This document shows positions 54,900 to 63,674 of a stretch of DNA of 64,000 nt, one piece after another. Positions within the stretch are counted from its first letter, which is position 1. Every line of letters begins with the position of its first letter. The notes under the pieces are model-generated. The model was not told the DNA's origin, did not search any database, and saw nothing but the letters and a program-made list of their open reading frames with translations. This stretch comes from CAVQBP01 sp963782475 (GTDB lineage: Bacteria; Bacteroidota; Ignavibacteria; Ignavibacteriales; Ignavibacteriaceae): positions 248,001 to 312,000 of the forward strand of contig CAWAJW010000016.1 in the NCBI GenBank assembly GCA_963782475.1, given 5' to 3'. Both the position numbers and the translations under genes were made by a program.

Positions 54900-56885
54900 A
54901 TGAAAATTGGAATAGATGTATCCGCTTCGAATTCTAAATCTACCGGAACAGGAAGATATATTAATTGTTTATTGGAGCAATTAAAATTATCCGACAATGA
55001 AATAAGAGTTTTTCCTTCATCAAATGATAATACTGAAAAAATTAAGAATTTTTACGGCAAAAAAATCCTGGGAATCTCCAGACATTTTTATAGAATGTAC
55101 GGATTGACACATGAATTGAAGAAATCAAAAGTTGATTGCGGTATATTCCCAAATTATTTTATCTCCAAAAATTTCTTTAAACCTTCTGCAATAATTATCC
55201 ATGATCTTTCATTTATTACTCACCCCCATTTTTACAGTAAAAAATTTGTTCTTTATTATAAATACCTGTTAAAAGAAACGCTAAAGAAAGATCCTTTAAT
55301 ATTAACTGTAAGCGAACATACTAAAGAAAATATTTGCAGGTGCTTAAACATTAAAAACGAAAAAGTTTTTCTTTTACAGGCATATCCTGATATAATAAAA
55401 GGATCAGGCAGTAAAGAACAAATTAAAACAGAAACCCCTTACTTATTATATGTCGGGCATATTGAACCTCGGAAAAATTTATTGTTCATGATCAATAATT
55501 TCCTTGCATGGAAAAATGAAAGTAAATCGGACATAAGATTAAAATTGATAGGCGAAATATGGATCAAATCAAAAGAGGTTAATTATCTATTGAAAAAATA
55601 CAGCAATCATCCTGATATAATATTTAAGGGTTATGTGAATGAAGAAGAATTGGATTGCCAGTATAAAAATGCTTTTGGTTTTATTCATACAAGTTTAGAA
55701 GAAGGGTTCGGGTTTCCTATACTTGAAGCTATGGACTACGATCTGCCGGTATTGTGCTCTGATAATCATGCTGCCAAAGAAATCTCCTCACCTTTTTCAA
55801 TAACCTTTGATCCATATAATAATGAAAGTTTCAAAAGAGGTCTATCTGAACTATATGAAAATAAGATTAACAACATTATTCCAAGATACAATATAAAATA
55901 TTCCCAGGAGCTGATGCAGAGTCAGCTTAATACCGTTTTAGAAGCTTTACAGTCAAGATCAATTAAAAAGATCTTTTATAATTCAAATAAACCCAAGACA
56001 TACGAAGAAGCAATTGAGAAGACGCTGATATACAGCCATCTATTCAACGGCGGATTACATAAAAATGATCTGTATAAATTTCTATTTGATATGAAAATAA
56101 GTGAAGAACAATTTGATAATGCTTTATCCGGCTTGGTTTACTCAAACAGAATAAATTTGAAAAATGATAATGTAAGTCTTAATTACCGCAATATAAATAT
56201 TTATAAAAAAGCAATAAAAAATATTAATAGAAAAAAGATTAAGAGAGCATTGCAAATACTTATTAACATACCTTTTATCTCATCAATTTGTTTCAGCGGC
56301 GGGACAGCAAATTACGGGATCGAAAATCATAATGACATAGATCTATTTATTATAACAAAGCCTAATTCACTTTATTTGGTTTATATTACTATTCACATAT
56401 TATCAAAAATATTCAACCTGAGGAAACAATTATGCGCTAATTTCTTAATCGATGAAACAGGACTGGAAATAAAAACCCAGCATGATTACTATACAGCACA
56501 CCAGATTATTTCCCTTACCCCATTTAAAGATAGTGAGATGCTGGAACAATTCAGAAAATATAATAATTGGATCGCAGAGTTTTTCCCCAATTATGTTTCC
56601 CAATATTACGGCGTAAACAAGAGCCAAAAAAATTCAGCTAAGCTTTACCTGGTATTAAAACCGCTAAATAAATTATTGAAATACTTCTACCTTTTTTTAT
56701 ACAGAAATCATTTGAAAAATAATTTTTATGATGCCATAAAGCTGGATGATAAATGCATCAAGCTGTATACGAATGATCATAGAATAAAAGTTCTTGAAGC
56801 TTTTAACAATGAATGGAAAATATATCAGGAAACCAAAAAACAAGAAGCAGCCACTTTAAAGGTGACCGGGACTTATTCCTGGTAA
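54900..56885 (+). CDS. Fusion of a family 4 glycosyltransferase and a nucleotidyltransferase-like domain
   Basis: A 661-residue protein from the ATG at 54900 (MKIGIDVSAS; an upstream start would only add a divergent leader). Residues 1-355 are a GT-B glycosyltransferase of family 4: GTGRY near the start, VGHIEPRKNL at 185-194 and the EEGFGFPILEAM donor site at 267-278. Residues about 365-430 look like a winged-helix segment (KTLIYSHLFNGGLHKNDLYKFL). Residues about 445-600 carry a minimal nucleotidyltransferase core: FSGGTANYGI (465-474) and NDIDLFIIT (478-486) with Asp479 and Asp481. The radical SAM gene begins six bases later. The combination suggests activation or marking of a small molecule linked to its glycosylation; this is inference. 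Confidence 0.8.
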   Translation: MKIGIDVSASNSKSTGTGRYINCLLEQLKLSDNEIRVFPSSNDNTEKIKNFYGKKILGISRHFYRMYGLTHELKKSKVDCGIFPNYFISKNFFKPSAIIIHDLSFITHPHFYSKKFVLYYKYLLKETLKKDPLILTVSEHTKENICRCLNIKNEKVFLLQAYPDIIKGSGSKEQIKTETPYLLYVGHIEPRKNLLFMINNFLAWKNESKSDIRLKLIGEIWIKSKEVNYLLKKYSNHPDIIFKGYVNEEELDCQYKNAFGFIHTSLEEGFGFPILEAMDYDLPVLCSDNHAAKEISSPFSITFDPYNNESFKRGLSELYENKINNIIPRYNIKYSQELMQSQLNTVLEALQSRSIKKIFYNSNKPKTYEEAIEKTLIYSHLFNGGLHKNDLYKFLFDMKISEEQFDNALSGLVYSNRINLKNDNVSLNYRNINIYKKAIKNINRKKIKRALQILINIPFISSICFSGGTANYGIENHNDIDLFIITKPNSLYLVYITIHILSKIFNLRKQLCANFLIDETGLEIKTQHDYYTAHQIISLTPFKDSEMLEQFRKYNNWIAEFFPNYVSQYYGVNKSQKNSAKLYLVLKPLNKLLKYFYLFLYRNHLKNNFYDAIKLDDKCIKLYTNDHRIKVLEAFNNEWKIYQETKKQEAATLKVTGTYSW

Positions 56886-56891
56886 AAGAAA

Positions 56892-58325
56892 ATGAAAATA
56901 TTATTAGCTCAATCATATTTTAGAATATTAGATCCGAAAGAGCTTGAAAGAAATATGCCTTATTCTCCATTAGGTTCATTATATGCAGCTGCGATTTTAA
57001 AAAATGGAGGTCATGAAGTTATTTTTTTTGATTCTATGCTGAGCAAAAATATATCGGAACTTGAAGAGGAAATCAGAAGAACCAAGCCCGACATTTTCCT
57101 TTTATATGATGATGAATTTAATTACCTGACAAAGATGTGCTTATCGAATATGCGCAATGCTGCTGTGTATTTCATTAAGACCGTAAAGGAACTGCAAATT
57201 CCATCGATAATATACACCTCTGATGCTGCTGATTTCCCCGAAAAATATTTAAATGCCGGTTGTGATTCCATTATTTACGGTGAAGGGGAAGTTACGCTTG
57301 TGGAGTTGATAAATTCATTTGAAAAAAATGAATATGAAAGGGAAAAAAATGAAATAAAAGGGATAAGATTTTTGAAAGGGGATAAAATAATTTCTACAAA
57401 CCGAAGAAAGTTAATGGAAGATATTGATTCTCTTCCTGCACCTGATTATTCTTTCATAAATGTTAATGAATATAGAAATATTTGGCTGAAGAATCATAAA
57501 TATTTTTCGATGAATATTTCAACCACCCGCGGATGTCCTTATAGATGCAACTGGTGTGCAAAACCTTTGTATGGTCAAACATACAACTCTATTTCGCCCC
57601 TAAAAGCCGCTTCCCAGGTAAAAATGTTAAAAGAGAAATATAAAGTTGACCATATCTGGATTACCGATGATATATTCGGATTAAAACCAGACTGGATAAG
57701 AAATTTTTCAGAGGAACTTAAAAAAATTAAAGTGAAAGTCCCTTATAAATGTTTATCACGACCCGATTTGCTTTTACGTGGCGATACCATTAATGATTTA
57801 AAAGAATCCGGGTGTCAAACTATCTGGATTGGTGCTGAATCCGGTAGTCAAAATATACTTAATGGAATGGATAAGGGAACAACTGTTGGGCAGATTTATG
57901 ATGCAGCAAATAAAACCCGAAAAGCAGGAATGGAAATCGCCTTCTTTATTCAATTCGGCTATTTAGGTGAAAACTGGAATGATATTAAATTGACCAGGAA
58001 AATGATTCGTGATTGTATCCCCGATGATATTGGTATTTCGGTGTCATACCCGCTTCCCGGAACTAAATTTTACGAAAAGGTAAAGTCTGAATTAAAAGAT
58101 AAAAGAAACTGGACCGATTCCGATGATCTCGATATGATGTTCAGCGGTTCATTTCCCCAATCCTTTTACAGATTACTGCATAGATTTGTTCATGCCGAAT
58201 ATAGAATGATTAAAATTATAAAAAGAATGGAATGGAAAAAACTTCCAAATTTTTTGATTAATGTTTTAAGATATTTTGATCTAAGATTAAAGATTAAGGG
58301 CTATTTAAATGAAATAAGAATGTAA
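56892..58325 (+). CDS. B12-binding-type radical SAM enzyme
   Basis: A 477-residue protein. Residues 1-150 have the Rossmann-like cobalamin-binding fold (PLGSLYAAAILKNGGHEVIFFDS, GCDSIIYGEGE), but no clear D-x-H-x-x-G motif. The radical SAM domain has C215, C219, C222 (TRGCPYRCNWCAK) for the 4Fe-4S cluster, then TDDIFGL and GAESGSQNILNGMDKGTT. Relatives methylate or rearrange unreactive carbon atoms in lipids and natural products. It directly follows the glycosyltransferase fusion. The substrate is unknown. Confidence 0.85.
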   Translation: MKILLAQSYFRILDPKELERNMPYSPLGSLYAAAILKNGGHEVIFFDSMLSKNISELEEEIRRTKPDIFLLYDDEFNYLTKMCLSNMRNAAVYFIKTVKELQIPSIIYTSDAADFPEKYLNAGCDSIIYGEGEVTLVELINSFEKNEYEREKNEIKGIRFLKGDKIISTNRRKLMEDIDSLPAPDYSFINVNEYRNIWLKNHKYFSMNISTTRGCPYRCNWCAKPLYGQTYNSISPLKAASQVKMLKEKYKVDHIWITDDIFGLKPDWIRNFSEELKKIKVKVPYKCLSRPDLLLRGDTINDLKESGCQTIWIGAESGSQNILNGMDKGTTVGQIYDAANKTRKAGMEIAFFIQFGYLGENWNDIKLTRKMIRDCIPDDIGISVSYPLPGTKFYEKVKSELKDKRNWTDSDDLDMMFSGSFPQSFYRLLHRFVHAEYRMIKIIKRMEWKKLPNFLINVLRYFDLRLKIKGYLNEIRM

Positions 58326-58355
58326 TGAAAACCAGGTTGGAAGGTTAGTATATTT

Positions 58356-58400
58356 AAGGATCGGGATCAATTTACCCCTCCGATTCTTTAATTTTTATTT
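58356..58400. terminator. Probable two-way terminator between convergent genes
   Basis: AAGGATCGG (58356-58364) pairs with CCGATTCTT (58380-58388) with one wobble, followed by a T-rich stretch. It divides the radical SAM gene from the amidohydrolase gene. Confidence 0.6.
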
Positions 58401-58410
58401 ATTCCGGATT

Positions 58411-59565
58411 TTATGTATGGAAAGGAAACGAAATTTCGGAATTGTACCTGCGAATAGAGCTTACAAGCTCGCTAATGTTTCCTAAAACATATTTTACATT
58501 ACCATTAAAAGCAATCCTGCTGAATAATTTTATTTCTTCAACAGAAAAATTAAGCTGATCTTTTATCGATTCATCCCAAAATATTATTCTGCCTTTTTTA
58601 AGTATCATGATAAAATCTTCAGGGGTTAAAGAGAAAAAAGAATCCCATCTATTTTTAAATTTATTTTTCGCAATAACTAAATCCGCCAGATAATTTTCAT
58701 TAATCAATCCCAAAGACTTCAAATTCCAAACTTCAGCTGGAGTGCTGGTAATTGAATGGAACAAATCATTATCATCAAGTGCTTTTATTTTTCGGGCAAG
58801 ACGAAGGTGTTCCCAAATATTTCCTTCAGCACTTACCCTTGAATCAGTTCCAAACAATATTTTTGTCTCTTCTTTAAGCTCGCTGATATTTGCCGTCTTA
58901 TTATATAAAAAATAATTCGAAACCGGGCACCAGATAATTGCATCAAAGTATTTTGCATTTTCTTTTTCCAATGCAACAGCGTGTATGCCAATGATTTTCT
59001 TTTTAAGGAAATTCCATTTAATTAATGTCTTTATTTCTTCTTTTGAAGAATTATCGTTTCCTTCTGCAATATGAATAACTACCTTCTCAAAACCGGGTAA
59101 ATTAATTTTTAATCTCCAATACTTTTCAAGTTTAACGGAATGAATAATTTTTCCTCCATTGTAAACATCAACTAATCTGTCGGAATCTTTAATGATTTTC
59201 CCATGTTGAAAAACAGTAGTTACACCGGAAAACAAATTTTTGAAAATACCCCATTTATAACGGAGCTCAACTGGAATCTTTAACACTGATTCGATCTGAT
59301 CTTTATTATTCCTATGAATATCTTCTCCCCATTCAATATAATTTTCATATTTTTTATTACCAAGAGGTGGGAAAAGATTAAACTCAAGATGATCATGGGA
59401 ATTAATTAAACCGGGGAAGACAACAGAATTTTCAAAGTCGATTATTTTTTGAGCATTGCTTTTGATTTCATTTTCATTACAGATCTTTTGAATTGCAGAG
59501 TTGTCAATTATTATTGACTTAGGCTCATCATTATTCCCAATAATATAGAGATTTTTAAGGATCAT
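58411..59565 (-). CDS. Metal-dependent amidohydrolase (chlorohydrolase/deaminase-like)
   Basis: A 384-residue protein of the amidohydrolase superfamily. The N-terminal beta domain leads to PGLINSHDHLEF with His57 and His59, then HIAEG (His165), IHAVAL (His195) and FGTDSRVSAEG (Asp241), a full single-metal set. The C-terminus returns to the beta domain (YLADLVIAK). The motif H-x-A-E-G is typical of aminohydrolases acting on heterocyclic or guanidine-type compounds. It overlaps the methyltransferase gene upstream by four bases (ATGA). It may deaminate or hydrolyse a product of the neighbouring enzymes. Confidence 0.85.
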   Translation of the reverse strand: MILKNLYIIGNNDEPKSIIIDNSAIQKICNENEIKSNAQKIIDFENSVVFPGLINSHDHLEFNLFPPLGNKKYENYIEWGEDIHRNNKDQIESVLKIPVELRYKWGIFKNLFSGVTTVFQHGKIIKDSDRLVDVYNGGKIIHSVKLEKYWRLKINLPGFEKVVIHIAEGNDNSSKEEIKTLIKWNFLKKKIIGIHAVALEKENAKYFDAIIWCPVSNYFLYNKTANISELKEETKILFGTDSRVSAEGNIWEHLRLARKIKALDDNDLFHSITSTPAEVWNLKSLGLINENYLADLVIAKNKFKNRWDSFFSLTPEDFIMILKKGRIIFWDESIKDQLNFSVEEIKLFSRIAFNGNVKYVLGNISELVSSIRRYNSEISFPFHT

Positions 59566-60302
59566 TTTTTCAAACGCAAGCTGTATATCATCGGAACATT
59601 TTTAAATTCTTCATAAATATTAAGTGCATCCTTTTTTAAATAAAATTCCTTAACATTTTCATCAATAACTTTTTCATTTCTGTTAAGCAGTTTGAATCCC
59701 AGGAATAAAAATAAATTTTCTAACTTTTCAACCGGGTGAATATAATTTTTAATTGTAATAGTAGTTCCGTTACTATTGAAAGTTCTTTTTGCTCCTTTTA
59801 TTAAAGCAGCAGGGTGAAAATCTGTTAAAAATATTTCTCCGTTTTTTTTTAACAGCCTGTCCCATTCCTTAATAATTTCTTCAATATTTTGAATATGAGC
59901 TATTACCAAAGTGGAAATTATAAAATCAAATGAATGAGCATCGAAGAAGTCTAGTTTGTTATTTCGAATTAAATATGTTTCTGCGCCTGGAAATTTCATT
60001 TTTAATTTTTTAAGCATAGATTCAGAAATATCACATCCTAATAATTTTGAAGGGTTTAATTTTAATAATTCTTTCCAATATCTTCCAGTACCGCAGCCAA
60101 AGTCTAGGATTTTCTTTCCATTTAAATTTACTTCCATTAAAAATTCTTCAAAAAGATTCATATCGAAATAAAGCATTAAATTCCCATTTTCATTATCATA
60201 AGTATCAGCCCAAAGCTGATATGCTTTTTGCGGTTCCGTTTCTTTCTTTATTTTCCTTAAAGGATTAAGAAATAAATTTTTAAAACCTTTTATATTATCC
60301 AT
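59562..60302 (-). CDS. Class I SAM-dependent methyltransferase
   Basis: A 246-residue Rossmann-fold methyltransferase. Motif I is ILDFGCGTGRY (65-75), the acidic residue after strand 2 lies in LLGCDISESML, and FDFIISTLVIAHI plus EIFLTDFHPAALI give the remaining core strands. N-terminal YQLWADTYDNENG is seen in ubiquinone/menaquinone- or small-molecule-type methyltransferases. It is the first gene of a two-gene minus-strand operon with the amidohydrolase. Confidence 0.88.
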   Translation of the reverse strand: MDNIKGFKNLFLNPLRKIKKETEPQKAYQLWADTYDNENGNLMLYFDMNLFEEFLMEVNLNGKKILDFGCGTGRYWKELLKLNPSKLLGCDISESMLKKLKMKFPGAETYLIRNNKLDFFDAHSFDFIISTLVIAHIQNIEEIIKEWDRLLKKNGEIFLTDFHPAALIKGAKRTFNSNGTTITIKNYIHPVEKLENLFLFLGFKLLNRNEKVIDENVKEFYLKKDALNIYEEFKNVPMIYSLRLKK

Positions 60303-60372
60303 ATATCCTTAAGAATTAAATAAAAATTTAGTGCGGCAATACTAGTTTATGAATGGAATTAATAATTTGTAA

Positions 60373-61974
60373 TTATTTTAACAAAATTATTTTTTTAACA
60401 AGGTGTGAATTACCTGTATTAAGAATGACAAAATAGATCCCGCTGCTATATCCGGCTCCATCGAAATTGAATTTATAATTTCCCTGAGATAAAAAGCCTT
60501 TGTATAGTGTTTTAATCTCCTGGCCAAGTATATTTATTATTTTTAAATCTGTATCGGAACTTTGAGGAAGAAAAAATTCTATACTGGTTGATGGATTAAA
60601 AGGATTAGGGTAGTTTTGATATAAAACAGGAGAATTAGGTGTTATTTTATCCTTAGATATACCGGCAATATCAAAACTTATTTCAACATTATTAATTGCA
60701 GTGTGGATAGAATCAATAGTTAAGGTATAACTATTAACAGTTGTATAACCAATTTTTTCTGCAACTAGCCTGTAATTCCCATAAGGGAGATCATTTATTA
60801 TAAAATTTCCATCATCTTCAACAATTGTGTGGTTATAAATAGAATAATTATCAATTGACTGAGCAAATATTATAACGTCACTAAAATTGTTTCCCGTTCC
60901 TTGATTTATCACCACATTCCCGGAAATTACACCTCCGCCGACGGAAGAATCGCGCGGCAAAAAAACATTTAAGCCGCAGATATTCGTATTTATATAAACA
61001 GAATCCGCTTTTTCCCAAAAAGGAGATGAATAGTCATTCGATTTAAAATATGACGGCACATAATAATCAGAGAAGGATTGAATTATATAATATCCAGGCT
61101 CGGTTATATTATCAATTTCGTAAGTCCCGTCAGGATTTATTATAGAGGAATATATATTCGTCGGTAATGAATCATTCTGTAAAGAATTTATTTTACTTGG
61201 TGTATGTCCACCTTTTCTTGCAATAATAATAGCTTTTTGTAAAGGTGATTGAGAAACTGAATCCATAACCTGTCCGCAAATAGATAAGTCTGTCTTTGCC
61301 ATCTTTGAGAGATCTATTGAAATATTTGCGGTATCATGCCTGCTCAATCTTATTAATTCTGAAGAATATGGAGAAAAAGTCTGTCCATAAAAAGTTGTGT
61401 AAAAAGAATCTTTTTTAGCTGCAACTGTATAAATTCCCGAAGGTACGGTAACGGAAAAAAAGCCTGAAGAATTTGTAACTGCAGTTTGTACTATTCTGCT
61501 TCCATTATGAAGTATATAAACCTGTGCATTTGAGGCAGGCGATTTATTTCCGGTAATACTGCCATTTATAGTTCCCCAGCCTCCGTTATCTTCAAAATAA
61601 TCTATGCTTATCTTTAATTTCTCAACTGGATTTTCCCCGTTTGAATAAATTAGCATACTATTCGAGGTATCATTCGATGGTATATAATAGTAATTGCTTA
61701 GAATACAATCCATTTTTATTGTATCGTTTGGAGCTACATGGATAGGGTAATGTGAGTTCACATCAAATCTTAAAAAGTAGAAATTATAATTATTGTAATA
61801 AATTGAATCGATAGATAAAGTATCTATACCTTCGTTTATAAAAAATACGTTTTTAAGCCTGTCAAAATCGTTTTTGAACTCAATCTTATCAGGTACTATT
61901 TTTAATTTTGGCTGTGCAAAGCTTAATATTGGAATAATTATGATTGTAAGTAGTAAAAAGAATTTCCGGCTCAT
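60373..61974 (-). CDS. Type IX-secreted protein with carboxypeptidase-regulatory-like domains
   Basis: A 533-residue exported protein. It has a signal peptide (1-21), an N-terminal beta domain, and three carboxypeptidase-regulatory-like modules (about 135-215 with INGSITGNKSPASNAQVYI, about 232-325, and about 347-425 with GGVISGNVVI). The C-terminus (about 450-533) is a type A T9SS sorting domain: NYPNPFNPSTSIEF, IINILGQEIKTL, GIYFVIL and a basic end. It should be moved across the outer membrane and anchored or released. No catalytic module is visible, so it is probably adhesive or structural. It is divergent from the sigma-factor gene. Confidence 0.88.
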   Translation of the reverse strand: MSRKFFLLLTIIIIPILSFAQPKLKIVPDKIEFKNDFDRLKNVFFINEGIDTLSIDSIYYNNYNFYFLRFDVNSHYPIHVAPNDTIKMDCILSNYYYIPSNDTSNSMLIYSNGENPVEKLKISIDYFEDNGGWGTINGSITGNKSPASNAQVYILHNGSRIVQTAVTNSSGFFSVTVPSGIYTVAAKKDSFYTTFYGQTFSPYSSELIRLSRHDTANISIDLSKMAKTDLSICGQVMDSVSQSPLQKAIIIARKGGHTPSKINSLQNDSLPTNIYSSIINPDGTYEIDNITEPGYYIIQSFSDYYVPSYFKSNDYSSPFWEKADSVYINTNICGLNVFLPRDSSVGGGVISGNVVINQGTGNNFSDVIIFAQSIDNYSIYNHTIVEDDGNFIINDLPYGNYRLVAEKIGYTTVNSYTLTIDSIHTAINNVEISFDIAGISKDKITPNSPVLYQNYPNPFNPSTSIEFFLPQSSDTDLKIINILGQEIKTLYKGFLSQGNYKFNFDGAGYSSGIYFVILNTGNSHLVKKIILLK

Positions 61975-62043
61975 GTTGTTAAAAATTTAAGGAATAAGTA
62001 TAATAAATAGTATCAAAAAAAAATTATTAGTGACATCCCAATT

Positions 62044-62601
62044 TTGAGTCCGCAAAAGTTAAATTATATAAATTTTTCGCAAGAAGAATTGAAAGAATTA
62101 TTTAAATCTGCAAGAGCGGGGGACTCTGCTGCTTTTAAAGAATTATCAGGACATGTTAGAAATATATGCTATTCTTATTTTCTTTCAAAACAAAGACAGG
62201 GTAAAATAAGAAATATTGATGATGTTGATGATTTGGCTAACAATGTTTATCTCTCTTTTGCCGAACAGTACCAGAATATTGAAAATCTCGAGTTCTGGCT
62301 TAGAAGAGTATTATTTTTGAATTTTGTAAGCTGGTATAAAAAAAATAGTTCAAGGAAAATGTTTGAATTAAATGAAGCTATATATATTGAAAATAACGAA
62401 TTGAATCCAAATGATAGAATAGATGCAGAAAAAATTCTCAATGTTGTAGATACATTAAGCATTGATAAGCAAAAAATCCTGAAAATGAGGTTCTGGGAAG
62501 GGCTTAAATTTGCTGAAATAGCAGAAAGTCTGGGAAAATCCGAAGATGCTGTTAAGAAAATGTTCTATAGAACTATAGAAGATCTAAAAAATAAATTTTA
62601 G
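62044..62601 (+). CDS. ECF-type RNA polymerase sigma factor
   Basis: A 185-residue sigma-70 family protein from a TTG start. Region 2 has DDVDDLANNVYLSFAEQYQ and FWLRRVLFLNFVSWYKK for -10 recognition, and region 4 is LSIDKQKILKMRFWEGLKFAEIAESLGKSEDAVKKMFYRTI, a typical -35-binding helix-turn-helix. The gene downstream codes for a zinc-finger anti-sigma-like protein. Promoter targets cannot be read here; auto-activation is common for the family. Confidence 0.88.
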   Translation: MSPQKLNYINFSQEELKELFKSARAGDSAAFKELSGHVRNICYSYFLSKQRQGKIRNIDDVDDLANNVYLSFAEQYQNIENLEFWLRRVLFLNFVSWYKKNSSRKMFELNEAIYIENNELNPNDRIDAEKILNVVDTLSIDKQKILKMRFWEGLKFAEIAESLGKSEDAVKKMFYRTIEDLKNKF

Positions 62602-62684
62602 CTGTCACTTTTATTCAACGAATATCTACTAATATGAGTGTATAAATATTTTGAGCGTCATGAAGGGAAAAGAATTGAAAAATT

Positions 62685-63644
62685 ATGGATAACCAGGAAA
62701 AAATAGCTGCTCTGCTTCTGAAGGAGAATCTTTCGGAAGAAGAAAAATTATTATTGGAAAAATTCGCTAAAGAAGATGAAGATGCGGAAAGATTTATTAA
62801 CGCTTTTAAAAAATTAAATAAGTTCGTAAACAATTCTTCCCATCTTTCCGATGGGGAGATAAGCGATTATATCTTAATAAAAAATAATTTATCTCCTGAA
62901 GATAATAATATAATTAAGCTGGTTCCTAAAATTGAAGACCATTTGAGAGTTTGTTCAAAATGTGGTGAAGAATTTAAGATATTAAATGCTGAATTCAGCA
63001 GCATCGAAACTTTTGTTGACCGGGAATTAAACAAGGAAGAAAAAGTAAATGCTCCGGCACATTTATTCGGAAAAAGAAGAATTAACTTTTACAGGTACGC
63101 GTTTTTATCATTAATATTTTTAGGAATATTGTATGGTGTAATGTTTACTATTTCAAAATTATCAGCTCCCCAATATTATGATTTAGCTTCAATAAACAGT
63201 AAGCCCGATTTTTATACTACAAGGGGAAGGGCAACTAATGATTTTCTTAAAAGCCTAAATGCCCTTGATGAAGGGAAAGTTAACGAAGCTATTGATTATC
63301 TTAAAGAAGATATTGAGAAAAACCCGGATGATAAGACAATCTTTTATTCATATTATATCCTCGGTTTAACTTACCTGGACAATGCAGGTAAAAATTTTTT
63401 AGGCTTGTTTCCCCGTTATGATAATTATTATGCAGAGCAGGCAGCAATAAATTTTCAAACTGCAATAAATAAAAATAAATCCGGGAATTACCAAAACATT
63501 ACCCTTGATGCTTCGTTCTATTTAGCTAAAGCGGACATTATGATGAATAAGCTTAAAGATGCAAAAGAAGAATTGACCATAGTTATAAAAGAAAAGGGAA
63601 GTAAAATGGATGAAGCAAAAAAAATACTGAATGCATTAGAATGA
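62685..63644 (+). CDS. Membrane anti-sigma-like protein with zinc finger and TPR domain
   Basis: A 319-residue protein. The cytoplasmic N-terminal part has an H-x3-C-x2-C zinc motif (His86, Cys90, Cys93 in DHLRVCSKC), as in zinc-binding anti-sigma factors. One membrane helix lies at about 136-156. The outer part (190-319) has TPR-like helices (EAIDYLKEDIEKNPDDKTIFYSYYILGLTYL). It follows the sigma-factor gene by 83 bases. It probably holds the sigma factor at the membrane until a periplasmic signal arrives; RseP at 33012 could act on such a protein, but no link is shown. Confidence 0.75.
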   Translation: MDNQEKIAALLLKENLSEEEKLLLEKFAKEDEDAERFINAFKKLNKFVNNSSHLSDGEISDYILIKNNLSPEDNNIIKLVPKIEDHLRVCSKCGEEFKILNAEFSSIETFVDRELNKEEKVNAPAHLFGKRRINFYRYAFLSLIFLGILYGVMFTISKLSAPQYYDLASINSKPDFYTTRGRATNDFLKSLNALDEGKVNEAIDYLKEDIEKNPDDKTIFYSYYILGLTYLDNAGKNFLGLFPRYDNYYAEQAAINFQTAINKNKSGNYQNITLDASFYLAKADIMMNKLKDAKEELTIVIKEKGSKMDEAKKILNALE

Positions 63645-63674
63645 CTTGCCTAAAGTTGATCAGGATTATAACAA

